In this document: piece by piece, positions 6,785-14,323 of the stretch
How positions within the stretch are numbered: the stretch's first letter is position 1
Layout: each line of letters starts with the position of its first letter
From: an uncultured Varibaculum sp.
Lineage (GTDB): Bacteria > Actinomycetota > Actinomycetes > Actinomycetales > Actinomycetaceae
Assembly: GCA_947255165.1 (NCBI GenBank)
Contig: CAMYFZ010000015.1
Coordinates: 1-32,457, forward strand
Length of the DNA stretch: 32,457 nucleotides
Direction of reading: 5' to 3'
Made by a program: the position numbers and the translations under genes
Notes under the pieces: model-generated
The model's input: only the letters and a program-made list of their open reading frames with translations
The model's database searches: none
What the model was told of the DNA's origin: nothing

Positions 6785-8860
6785 GTGGAAAAAAACCCGC
6801 CTGTTAAGCTGCTAACTCCCAGCGTAATTCATCAGCTGTGCCGCCAGCTGGATATTCGCCCAACCAAACAGTTGGGGCAAAACTTCGTCACCGAGCCCAA
6901 TGCTATTAGAAAAATTGTGCGCGAATCTGGGATCAAAACCGGTGACCAGGTGCTAGAAGTTGGCCCCGGACTAGGATCGCTAACTTTGGGTCTGCTAGAG
7001 GCGGGCGCGCAGGTAGCCGCCTGCGAGATCGATCCCCGCCTAGCTGGGTTTTTGCCGGCAACTATTCTAAGTCACGCCCCTGGTGCTGCCAGCCAGATGT
7101 ATCTGCTTCAAAAGGATGCCTTAAAGCTAGTCCCGGCAGATTTAAGCGGCATGGTCAGCATTGCCGAGGACGCTAAGGGAAGCGCGGATCTGATACCTGG
7201 CGCGAGCCGGGACTTTTCCCCGACGGTCTTGGTATCTAACCTGCCCTATAACGTAGCAGTTCCCGTACTTTTGCATTTATTCGCGGCTTTCCCTAGCTTG
7301 GAGCGCGCTTTAGTGATGGTGCAAAAAGAGGTAGCGCTGCGTTTGTGCGCCCTGCCCGGCTGTAAAATCTACGGGGTTCCCAGCGTGAAAATCGCCTGGT
7401 ATGGCCAGGCGCGAATGGGATCTGAGATTTCACGGCGAGTTTTTTACCCGCAACCGAACGTGGATTCGGCGTTAGTAGAGATCGTGCGCGATAGCAAAAC
7501 CTTCATCGCCCGCGAAGATAGTGACGAGACCGAGAGTTTGCAGGGCAAACAGGCAGGAGACCAGGCGCTTAGGCCGGTAGCAGATAAAGAAGCGGAGCGG
7601 GAAGCGGTGTTTAACCTGATTGACCAGGCATTTGCTTCCCGGCGCAAGATGCTGCGGGCGGGACTAAAATCTTGGGCCCGGCCCTTGGCGGTTGTACCGC
7701 TACTTAAAGCGGCGGGAATCGATCCCACCACGCGCGCGGAAAATTTGGAGGTTAATCAGTTTTCCTCGCTCTCCCGCCTGCGTCGCGCCCTGCTGTCCGG
7801 TTTCGAAAATGTGCAGGAGGCAGCGGCAAAACCCAGCGCGCAAATCCCTTCTCAGGCAGCAACGGCGGGTGAGGCCGCGCCTGGTAGCACCGGCAATATT
7901 GAAGGAAAAACTGCTACCGCCAGTGCAAACGGTAAAATAAATCTTTTTTTGGCCTGCGGGGAACCGGCAGCTGGTTATCACGGCCTCTCGACGATATTTC
8001 AAGCGGTGAACCTGCGAGAAACCGTGGAGATTACTTTGCAGCCCTCCGGTATTGACTTGCAGATGTCCTTTAGTGCGCCCTTAGGGGCAGTAGGTTATGA
8101 CCGCCGCCGTGACCGGGAGGCACTTTGGGGACTAGATCCTAAAAATAACCTGGCTACCCGAGCCTTCATGCTGGTAGCCGCGCAATGTGGTTATCGAGGA
8201 GGAGCGCGGATCAAGGTTGACAAACAGGTGCCAGTAGCTGCTGGCATGGCGGGAGGGTCTGCCGATGGCGCGGCAGCACTCCTAGCCGCTAACCAAGTGT
8301 TGGAAACAGGACTTAGCCGGGAGGAGCTTGCCGAATTGGGAGCGAGCCTAGGCGCCGATGTTCCCTTTGGGCTTTATGGGGGAACGAGTTTTGGGGATCG
8401 GCGCGGTGACCGGATTACCCCCCTCCCGCCGGCGAAACGTTTGCACCTAGTGGTAGCGGTCTCCCCTAAGACGCTGCCCACCCCCCAGGTTTTTAAGCAA
8501 TTTGACCAACGCGAAACGGCACGCGACATACTTCCAGATTTAGCCGATTTGGCCCCCCTCCTGACAGCGGTTTATGCCGGGGACTTAGCTGCATTGCGTG
8601 AACTGATTGGCAACGATTTGCAAGCACCGGCGCTGCAGCTGCTTCCCGAGTTGACCGCAACTTTAGAGGCGGCAAAAAAGCAAGGGGCTCTCGCCCTTAT
8701 CTCTGGTTCTGGCCCCAGCGTGGTTTGTCTGGTAGAAACCGCTGCTCAGGCCAGGAAGTTGGCAACTTTTATGGCGCAGCTTCCGCAGGTAGCCTATGCG
8801 CTTCCCCTGGCCTTTAGCGCCTCTGAACTGGATCTCTCCCGAAAGCAGTGGTTGGCGTGA
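6785..8860 (+). CDS. rsmA-ispE: RsmA-IspE fusion: 16S rRNA dimethyltransferase plus CDP-ME kinase
   Basis: One open frame of 691 residues encodes two enzymes normally made separately. Residues 1 to about 338 are RsmA/KsgA, which dimethylates two adenines near the 3' end of 16S rRNA: TKQLGQNFV, SAM motif VLEVGPGLGSLT (about 57-68), acidic ACEIDPRL, catalytic NLPYNVAVP (about 152), then PNVDSALV. Residues from about 379 are IspE, which phosphorylates 4-diphosphocytidyl-methylerythritol in the MEP pathway: ANGKINLFL with the catalytic Lys, PVAAGMAGGSADGAAAL (GHMP ATP loop), LGADVPFG with the catalytic Asp, and ISGSGPSVVCLV. A linker of about 40 residues rich in Ala, Pro, Ser, Gly and Thr joins them. 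The order matches the usual adjacent rsmA and ispE genes. GTG start; the site GAGGGG lies very close to it. The stop overlaps the next GTG by the GTGA arrangement. Confidence 0.92.
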   Translation: MEKNPPVKLLTPSVIHQLCRQLDIRPTKQLGQNFVTEPNAIRKIVRESGIKTGDQVLEVGPGLGSLTLGLLEAGAQVAACEIDPRLAGFLPATILSHAPGAASQMYLLQKDALKLVPADLSGMVSIAEDAKGSADLIPGASRDFSPTVLVSNLPYNVAVPVLLHLFAAFPSLERALVMVQKEVALRLCALPGCKIYGVPSVKIAWYGQARMGSEISRRVFYPQPNVDSALVEIVRDSKTFIAREDSDETESLQGKQAGDQALRPVADKEAEREAVFNLIDQAFASRRKMLRAGLKSWARPLAVVPLLKAAGIDPTTRAENLEVNQFSSLSRLRRALLSGFENVQEAAAKPSAQIPSQAATAGEAAPGSTGNIEGKTATASANGKINLFLACGEPAAGYHGLSTIFQAVNLRETVEITLQPSGIDLQMSFSAPLGAVGYDRRRDREALWGLDPKNNLATRAFMLVAAQCGYRGGARIKVDKQVPVAAGMAGGSADGAAALLAANQVLETGLSREELAELGASLGADVPFGLYGGTSFGDRRGDRITPLPPAKRLHLVVAVSPKTLPTPQVFKQFDQRETARDILPDLADLAPLLTAVYAGDLAALRELIGNDLQAPALQLLPELTATLEAAKKQGALALISGSGPSVVCLVETAAQARKLATFMAQLPQVAYALPLAFSASELDLSRKQWLA

Positions 8861-10728
8861 GTACCTTCTTAGCTGGAACTCACGAAGCCGGCGCCCTCGC
8901 CGGGCCGCGTCGCCTGCTTGCCGGAATAACTGTCAGCCTCGCTCCCTGCGACCGGATCGGAATCTTAGGGCCCAATGGTGCCGGAAAATCTACGCTGCTG
9001 CGTCTGCTGAGCGGAACCCAAGAACCCGATAGCGGCAGTGTCACCTTTGCTCCGGGGGTAAGTTTTGCCTGTCTATCCCAGCAGCAAACCCTGGATCCTG
9101 CGCTGAGCGTGAAAGAGGAAGTCCACGGGAACATCCCCGACTATCAGTGGGCATCTAAGCCGCATTTGCGCCAAATTGATGAGGGACTCCTGCCGGATAT
9201 AGATCTATCCACTAAATGCGCCGAGCTTTCTGGGGGACAGGAGCGCCGGGTAGCCTTGGCGCGCACCCTGGGCAAAGATGCCCCCATTCTGGCGCTAGAC
9301 GAGCCCACTAACCATTTAGATGTGGAGGGGGTAGCCTGGCTGGCCCGCTATCTCAATAACCGTTTTAGCTCTGGAAATGGCGCTTTGGTGGTGATTACCC
9401 ACGACCGTTGGTTCTTGGATGCGGTTTGTAACCGGATTTGGGAGGTAGTGCCGGGAGTTGACCCCGGGTTTGGGCGCGAACAGATTCCTGGGCACGTGGA
9501 AGAATACGAGGGTTCTTACGCCGCCTATGTACTTGCCCGGATGGAGCGGGCACGGCAAGCCCAGGTGGCGGAAGAAAAACGTCAGAACCAGTTGCGCAAA
9601 GAACTTGCCTGGTTGCGGCGGGGAGCCCCAGCGCGTACCTCCAAACCGAAGTTTCGGATTGATGCCGCCGAAGCCCTGATTAGTGATGTTCCCCCGTTGC
9701 GTGACAGCGTAGAGTTAGTGCGCCTGGCCTCGGCGCGCCTGGGGAAACGAGTAATTGAGCTCGAGGACGTGTCCTTTTCTTATCCCGGGTCGAGGCGAAA
9801 AATCTTAAACCGGGTGACTTGGCGGTTAAATCCCGGTCAGCGGGTAGGGATTATCGGGGTCAACGGTGCGGGTAAATCCACTTTACTGGGGATTATGAGT
9901 GGGAAACTTACTCCCACCCAAGGCAAAGTTAAACGGGGAAAAACCGTGCAGCTAGCCACCCTAGAGCAAACTCCCCAGATCCGGGGGATGAATCCCGATT
10001 TGCGAGTGGTAGAAGCGATCTCCCAGATCAAGGAACGAATCCAGTGGGGAGAACGAGAGATAACCGCCGCCAAATTGGTAGAAAAACTGGGATTTAGTAA
10101 AGAGCGTGCCTGGACTCGGGTAAGTGACCTTTCCGGTGGGGAGATGCGGCGGCTACAGATCGCCTCCCAGCTGCTGGCGGAACCGAATGTATTGATTTTG
10201 GATGAACCCACGAACGACCTGGATACCGATACTTTGGCACAGCTTGAAGATCTGCTAGATTCTTTCCCCGGCACCCTGGTAGTGGTTAGCCACGACCGCT
10301 ACCTGCTGCAACGGGTAACCGATTCGCAGGTGGCGCTACTGGCAGACGGTACTTTGGCGGCGCTGCCCGGCGGGGTGGAGCAGTATTTACAATTGCGGGC
10401 AGCCGGGGAGATTTCCGCAGGTAGCGACCGCGGGGATACAGCTGATAAAACTACCGGTGAGGGTAGCGCGAAAACCGGCAAGCAAGCACAAAAAAGCGGG
10501 GCAGAGATTTATCGGGCGCGGAAGTTACTTTCAGCTACCGAAAAGAAATTAGAGAAGTTGCAGGGACAGCTCAAACAGGTAGATCAGGAGTTAAGCGAAG
10601 GTGCCGCCGATACTTCCCCCGAAGGCTGGGAGCATCTGCAAAGGCTTAATCAACGCCGCGCCCAATTGGTTAGCGAGGAGGAAGAGCTAGAAGAAAACTG
10701 GTTGCGCCTGTCAGAAACTTTGGAGTAA
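8857..10728 (+). CDS. ABC-F family ATPase (Uup-like)
   Basis: A soluble ABC protein with two ATPase modules and no membrane domain, as in ABC-F translation factors and Uup. Module 1: GPNGAGKST (about residues 38-46), LSGGQERRVALART, ALDEPTNHLD. Module 2: GVNGAGKST (about 333-341), LSGGEMRRLQIAS, LILDEPTNDLD. A charged linker (ARMERARQAQVAEEKRQNQL) lies between them, and a C-terminal coiled coil (about 545-620, RARKLLSATEKKLEKL to EEEELEENW) is typical of Uup-type members. Likely role: ATP-dependent action on the ribosome or, as for Uup, on branched DNA or assembly; not resolvable here. I use the GTG at 8857, giving MSTFLAGT and the stop-start overlap GTGA with rsmA-ispE; a GTG at 8848 is the alternative. 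It ends the tatD-to-abcF operon. Confidence 0.92.
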   Translation: MSTFLAGTHEAGALAGPRRLLAGITVSLAPCDRIGILGPNGAGKSTLLRLLSGTQEPDSGSVTFAPGVSFACLSQQQTLDPALSVKEEVHGNIPDYQWASKPHLRQIDEGLLPDIDLSTKCAELSGGQERRVALARTLGKDAPILALDEPTNHLDVEGVAWLARYLNNRFSSGNGALVVITHDRWFLDAVCNRIWEVVPGVDPGFGREQIPGHVEEYEGSYAAYVLARMERARQAQVAEEKRQNQLRKELAWLRRGAPARTSKPKFRIDAAEALISDVPPLRDSVELVRLASARLGKRVIELEDVSFSYPGSRRKILNRVTWRLNPGQRVGIIGVNGAGKSTLLGIMSGKLTPTQGKVKRGKTVQLATLEQTPQIRGMNPDLRVVEAISQIKERIQWGEREITAAKLVEKLGFSKERAWTRVSDLSGGEMRRLQIASQLLAEPNVLILDEPTNDLDTDTLAQLEDLLDSFPGTLVVVSHDRYLLQRVTDSQVALLADGTLAALPGGVEQYLQLRAAGEISAGSDRGDTADKTTGEGSAKTGKQAQKSGAEIYRARKLLSATEKKLEKLQGQLKQVDQELSEGAADTSPEGWEHLQRLNQRRAQLVSEEEELEENWLRLSETLE

Positions 10729-10796
10729 ACCAAGATGCCCTTGGGGAGCGGGAACCAGGTGGCAATCAGCGTAAAAATGGGAAAGCCTGCAGGTAT

Positions 10797-11333
10797 TTAC
10801 CGCAGAGGACGCACCGGGGTGCCTTCGAAAGGTAACAGTAGTCGCCGCAGCAGTCCCGAGAGCACTTTTCGTTCCTCCTCATCTAAGGGAGATACTAAGT
10901 CTGATTCGCGCCGCAGGAGTTCCTTGAGGGCCGCATCAACTCGGGTAACTCCCTTGTCCGTAAGGGACACCAGCACGGCGCGGCGGTCATGAGGGGAGGG
11001 GGTGCGTTTTACTAGCCCCTTCTTTTCTAGGCGATCGATGCGATTGGTCATGGTGCCGGAAGAAACCAGCAGTTCTTGCAGTAAGGTACCAGGGGTTAAA
11101 GAATAGGGGGCGGCGGCGCGGCGTAGCACCGACAGCACATCAAATTCCCAAGGCTCCATCCCTTGCGCACTAAAGGCCTCTTTACGAGCCAAATCTAGGT
11201 GGCGAGCCAGACGAGCGACCCGGGAGTAGACCTCCATTGGAGAAACGTCCAAGTCAGGGCGTTCAATCTGCCAGGCAAGAATAATGCGGTCGACTTCGTC
11301 AGTAGCGTCAGAGGTAATATTCTGTGGAATCAC
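10797..11333 (-). CDS. MarR family transcriptional regulator
   Basis: A 178-residue winged-helix repressor/activator. The start SDATDEVDRIILAWQIERPD and LDVSPMEVYSRVARLARHLD are typical of an actinobacterial MarR subgroup. The wing-helix region follows: MEPWEFDVLSVLRRA, TPGTLLQELLVSSGTMTNRIDRLEKKGLVKR (recognition helix) and HDRRAVLVSLTDKG (wing). The GTG start at 11333 has no ribosome binding site, but the segment just upstream fits a leaderless promoter (separate entry), and the N-terminal residues from this codon match the family. It is convergent with the abcF gene and downstream of the FGGY kinase gene on the same strand, across a hairpin. Targets are unknown; self-regulation is suggested by a palindrome in its promoter. 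Confidence 0.9.
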   Translation of the reverse strand: MIPQNITSDATDEVDRIILAWQIERPDLDVSPMEVYSRVARLARHLDLARKEAFSAQGMEPWEFDVLSVLRRAAAPYSLTPGTLLQELLVSSGTMTNRIDRLEKKGLVKRTPSPHDRRAVLVSLTDKGVTRVDAALKELLRRESDLVSPLDEEERKVLSGLLRRLLLPFEGTPVRPLR

Positions 11334-11339
11334 AAGCTA

Positions 11340-11368
11340 AGTTTACTCGAAGTCGAGACATCGGTCTA
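11340..11368 (-). promoter_or_regulatory. Candidate leaderless promoter and operator of the MarR gene
   Basis: Read on the minus strand: a -35-like TAGACC (11363-11368), a 17-base spacer, and a -10-like TAAACT (11340-11345) ending 6 bases before the GTG at 11333, so transcription would begin at or next to the start codon. The spacer starts with a perfect palindrome CTCGA-CT-TCGAG (11346-11357), well placed for a dimeric MarR protein to block polymerase. The hexamers are imperfect matches, so this is inference. Confidence 0.4.
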
Positions 11369-11428
11369 TGCCTCGACGTACCTTACGTATATTGAGCGCG
11401 TGATTGGATTGGTGCCTCATTAGCGACT

Positions 11429-11476
11429 CGCTGTGGGTGGTGGCCGACAACGATGTCGTGCCTACCACCCACAGCG
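11429..11476 (-). terminator. Long hairpin downstream of the FGGY kinase gene
   Basis: A 13-bp perfect inverted repeat (CGCTGTGGGTGGT at 11429-11441 with its complement at 11464-11476) continues inward, interrupted by two single-base bulges, through GGC/GCC and CGACA/TGTCG to an ACGA loop. It begins 26 bases after the kinase stop and precedes the MarR promoter, so it probably ends the deoC-kinase transcript. There is no U-run after it on either strand, so it may act with Rho or protect the mRNA end. Confidence 0.5.
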
Positions 11477-11502
11477 AAACGTGAGTTCTACCTAAGTTGT
11501 TG

Positions 11503-13008
11503 TCAGTTATTACTCTCGATCGTGGCGTAGGTATCCGAGAACCACGGAATCAGCCGTTCATATGCGTCGTTGAACAACCTATAGGGCTGTTCGTAGCGGT
11601 TGTGAATTGCGATGTCCGGGGTTATATCGGTGTCTCGTTTCGACAGGCGTTGGGCAACCGAAAAATCATCAAAGACTCCGGTGCCTACACCGGCCAGAAC
11701 AGCCGCGCCGATCGCGTTAGCTTCATCTACGATGTTGCGGGGCGCAACTGGTATGTTCCAGATATTTGCCATGAGCGAGCACATGACAGGGGACTTTGCG
11801 AGGCCACCAATGACGTCAATATGGTCGACGTTGAATCCAGCATCGGAAAAGGCCTCCAAGCCGACTCTTAGGTTAAAGGCAACGCCCTCGAGTATTGCCT
11901 TCATCATATGTTCCTGTTTGTGGTCCATGTGTAGGCCAGCGAAGACCCCTCGAGCCAGCGGATTCCAGTGCGGTGAACGCTCTCCAATGAGATAGGGGAG
12001 GAAGAACAGCCCCGACAGTGCAGCGTCAACCCCATCGGCCTGATCAAGGAACTCTTCATAGGTCTTCCCACCCGAGAGGACATCCATGCCCCATGAAACG
12101 GATGCCCCACCGGCCTGCATCGTTGCTGTCGGAACGAACTGTCCCGGAATCACGTGGTTAAATGTCATCGATCGCATCTTAGGATCGAGTAGAGGTTTCG
12201 ATGAGGAAAGCGAGACCCATGACGATGAGCCTAGATAGGAATATGCGCCCGACTCTTCATCGATAATTCCCGCTCCGAGGGCTGCAACGGGGCCATCGCC
12301 GCCGCCAATGATGACTGGTGTTCCCGCCATCAAACCTGTTTCTTGCGCGGCCTCGGCCGTCACTTCGCCTACTTTGTCGGTAGAGGCGATGATCTCGGGG
12401 AACAGCGAACGTTTAAGTCCTGCGGCGTCAATGATGTCCCACGCCCATGTTCCAGCGGACTGATCGTAGGCATTCGTTGACGATGCGTCCGACGGGTCCG
12501 TAACGAGACGGCCAGTTAATCTCATCGCAACGTAGTCTTTAGCGAGGCAGAAACGCTTGATACGGGAGAAGTTTTCCGGCTCCTGGGCGCGAAGCCACAT
12601 CAGCTTTGTCAGGGAGTAGGTGGGGTTTAGTCTGTGACCGGTAATCCGGTAGCAGTCCTCCATCGATATCGTTTTCTCAAGCTCGGCCGCCTCTTTGGTT
12701 GACCGAGTGTCCGCCCAGATGATAGCCGGACGGACAACCTCGTCGTGCTCGTCAAGGGGAACCAGTCCCATCATCTGGCCTGAGAATGAGATTCCATTGA
12801 TATCGGCTGCGGCTGTGTTGGATTTTTCAAGCAGAATTCGGTTGGCCTCGGCCACCGCATGGAACCAATCGTGGGGATTCTGCTCTGCTTTGCCGTCTGT
12901 GCCCCAGTCAGCACCATAATTGACGGTGTGCGAAGCAAGCATGGTGCCATCGTCTGACACCAGGGTTGCTTTGTTTCCAGTTGTTCCGAGATCGTGCGCA
13001 ATCAGCAT
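11503..13008 (-). CDS. xylB: FGGY-family carbohydrate kinase (xylulokinase-like)
   Basis: A 501-residue two-domain sugar kinase of the ASKHA fold. Visible features: HDLGTTGNKATLV (phosphate-1 loop), INGISFSGQMMGLVPLD, AIIWADTRS (substrate/catalytic region), GTPVIIGGGDGPVAALGAG, YLGSSSWVSLS, and IDVIGGLAKSPVMCSLMANIW (adenosine site). Annotation pipelines usually call such proteins xylulokinase. However, its partner is DeoC 48 bases upstream, with no xylose isomerase in sight, so the true substrate may be another pentulose, a deoxy-sugar or an alditol. ATG start with AAGGAG six bases upstream. Codon choice (few CTA, GTA and TTA codons) differs from neighbouring genes, hinting at transfer together with deoC. 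Confidence 0.85.
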   Translation of the reverse strand: MLIAHDLGTTGNKATLVSDDGTMLASHTVNYGADWGTDGKAEQNPHDWFHAVAEANRILLEKSNTAAADINGISFSGQMMGLVPLDEHDEVVRPAIIWADTRSTKEAAELEKTISMEDCYRITGHRLNPTYSLTKLMWLRAQEPENFSRIKRFCLAKDYVAMRLTGRLVTDPSDASSTNAYDQSAGTWAWDIIDAAGLKRSLFPEIIASTDKVGEVTAEAAQETGLMAGTPVIIGGGDGPVAALGAGIIDEESGAYSYLGSSSWVSLSSSKPLLDPKMRSMTFNHVIPGQFVPTATMQAGGASVSWGMDVLSGGKTYEEFLDQADGVDAALSGLFFLPYLIGERSPHWNPLARGVFAGLHMDHKQEHMMKAILEGVAFNLRVGLEAFSDAGFNVDHIDVIGGLAKSPVMCSLMANIWNIPVAPRNIVDEANAIGAAVLAGVGTGVFDDFSVAQRLSKRDTDITPDIAIHNRYEQPYRLFNDAYERLIPWFSDTYATIESNN

Positions 13009-13056
13009 GTGTACTCCTTTGTTCTCTTGCTTAAGATTGAGATCTGCGTTAGCTCG

Positions 13057-13740
13057 CTAGTTACCGTAACGCTTATTGAATTCCTCAACGAGGGCAACGC
13101 CTGAGGACGTTCCAATACGGGTGGCCCCCGCTTCAACAAACGCCAAGGCGTCATCAAGGCTACGAATGCCGCCAGCTGCCTTGACCTGGACATCATCGCC
13201 GACGATGCTCTTCATTAGCTCAACATCGGGCAAGGTGGCTCCTCCGGGCCCGAAACCTGTCGAGGTCTTGATGAAATCGGGCTTCACTTCACGTGCGATG
13301 TTGGCCAGAGTGGTCTTTTCCTCGTCTGTGAGGTAACAGTTCTCAAAAATGACTTTTGAAACGACGTTCGCGTCCCGGCATGCCTTAACGATCCGGGTCA
13401 TTTCCTCGGTGATATAGTCTTGATTTCCTGCTTTGAGCTCGGTGATGTTTACGACATAGTCAATCTCAGTGGCGCCATCAGCGATAGCAGACCGGGTTTC
13501 ATTGACTTTCTCGTCAATTGTGAGCTGGCCGAGGGGGAAGGAAATCGCGGCTCCGACTCCTACCCCCGAACCGTCCAATAGTTCCGAACACATCGACACT
13601 GGGTATGGATTAATCGCTACCATGGCGAATTTGTATTGTCGCGCCTCTGCGCACAGCACGTCGAACTGTTCCTTCGTTGCATCGGGCTTCAACAATGTGT
13701 GGTCAATCATCGCGGCAAACGTTTGGGTATCCAGATTCAT
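13057..13740 (-). CDS. deoC: Deoxyribose-phosphate aldolase (DERA)
   Basis: Class I aldolase splitting 2-deoxyribose-5-phosphate into glyceraldehyde-3-phosphate and acetaldehyde. From the ATG at 13740 it has 227 residues, the normal length. Motifs: MIDHTLLKPDAT, VGAAISFPLGQ, EIDYVVNITELKAG, VSKVIFENCYLT (Schiff-base region of the barrel), PDFIKTSTGFGPGGAT with the Schiff-base Lys, and VKAAGGIRSLDDALAFVEAGATRIGTSSG. I chose 13740 because GGAG lies seven bases upstream and MNLDTQTFAAMIDHTLL is a natural start; a GTG at 13779 would add a low-complexity Ser/Thr stretch. It forms an operon with the FGGY kinase. The kinase presumably supplies a sugar phosphate to this aldolase or a parallel branch. 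Confidence 0.93.
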   Translation of the reverse strand: MNLDTQTFAAMIDHTLLKPDATKEQFDVLCAEARQYKFAMVAINPYPVSMCSELLDGSGVGVGAAISFPLGQLTIDEKVNETRSAIADGATEIDYVVNITELKAGNQDYITEEMTRIVKACRDANVVSKVIFENCYLTDEEKTTLANIAREVKPDFIKTSTGFGPGGATLPDVELMKSIVGDDVQVKAAGGIRSLDDALAFVEAGATRIGTSSGVALVEEFNKRYGN

Positions 13741-14197
13741 ATCAAACTCCGTTGTTGTTGAACATGTGCTTGTACTCACACAATTGTACCGACGCCTGCG
13801 GTGAATTACTAGAGGTCGGCGTACTAATCAAGGTAGAAAAAGCACGCGAGAAACGGACAACCAAACTCACCATCGGCATCAAAACCCACGCCGCCTAACC
13901 CCCGCTTCGCGTTCAAATTGATATGAGGCACCACATGCCGGGTTACTCTGAAGAGCATCACGAAGTTAGGTTTATCTAAAATATGGATCTGGCCACAGAA
14001 ATTAGTAGCTGGTGAAGTTCTTTCATGGACGGGCAAGCAACTAAATAATGACTGCTAGCATCCGTTTTTACCTCTCGCCGAGCGTCATTATCCGGGAATA
14101 CCGTCAAAAAATGATTAGCGGCCGCAGCCGGGAAAACTCTAGGTATAGCAACGCAGTTTTAGAAACTTTTTTCGGATGTGTAAGATAGAGGAAGTAT
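13741..14197. other. 457-bp gene-poor region between deoC and tRNA-Gln
   Basis: No convincing intact gene. It should hold the deoC promoter; a possible -10 TACAAT on the minus strand lies near 13789, within a loosely palindromic GTAC...GTAC stretch (about 13769-13791) that could be an operator. On the plus strand, a frame ending at the TAA 13896-13898 reads GELLEVGVLIKVEKAREKR then TTKLTIGIKTHAA, with host-like CTA and GTA codons, and may be the C-terminal relic of a deleted gene. TAAGAT with a TG extension (14177-14186) may be the tRNA promoter. Confidence 0.35.
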
Positions 14198-14269
14198 TCC
14201 GCCCTGGTGTATAGGTAACACGCGGGCTTTTGGTGCCTTGAGAGCCGGGTTCGAATCCTGGGGGCGGAA
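14198..14269 (+). tRNA. tRNA-Gln (anticodon TTG)
   Basis: A 72-nt cloverleaf can be folded by hand. The acceptor stem is TCCGCCC with GGGCGGA (14198-14204 with 14262-14268). The D stem is GTGT with ACAC, and the loop contains GG. The anticodon loop is TTTTGGT with anticodon TTG at 14230-14232. The T arm is CCGGG-TTCGAAT-CCTGG, followed by discriminator A at 14269. CCA is not encoded. The outermost anticodon-stem pair (14223 with 14239) is a C-U mismatch and the next is G-U, so that stem is weak. It lies 54 bases ahead of glmU, on the same strand. Confidence 0.9.
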
Positions 14270-14323
14270 CTGGCAGTTAAGTGCCTATTCTTTCCAATCC
14301 GGCTACCTACAAGGGGTCAAATC

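Noticed and set aside
7800..7930. RsmA-IspE fusion as a sequencing frameshift
   Set aside because: The joining stretch is in one frame with a normal, low-complexity linker composition, and IspE has no credible own start or ribosome binding site there. Retained as a real fusion but listed as a check.
11503..13740. A mobile element carrying deoC and the kinase
   Set aside because: No integrase, transposase or flanking repeats are visible; only composition suggests transfer.
13824..14036. 70-codon minus-strand ORF in the gap before tRNA-Gln
   Set aside because: No ribosome binding site and no recognisable pattern; it lies over the plus-strand relic frame.
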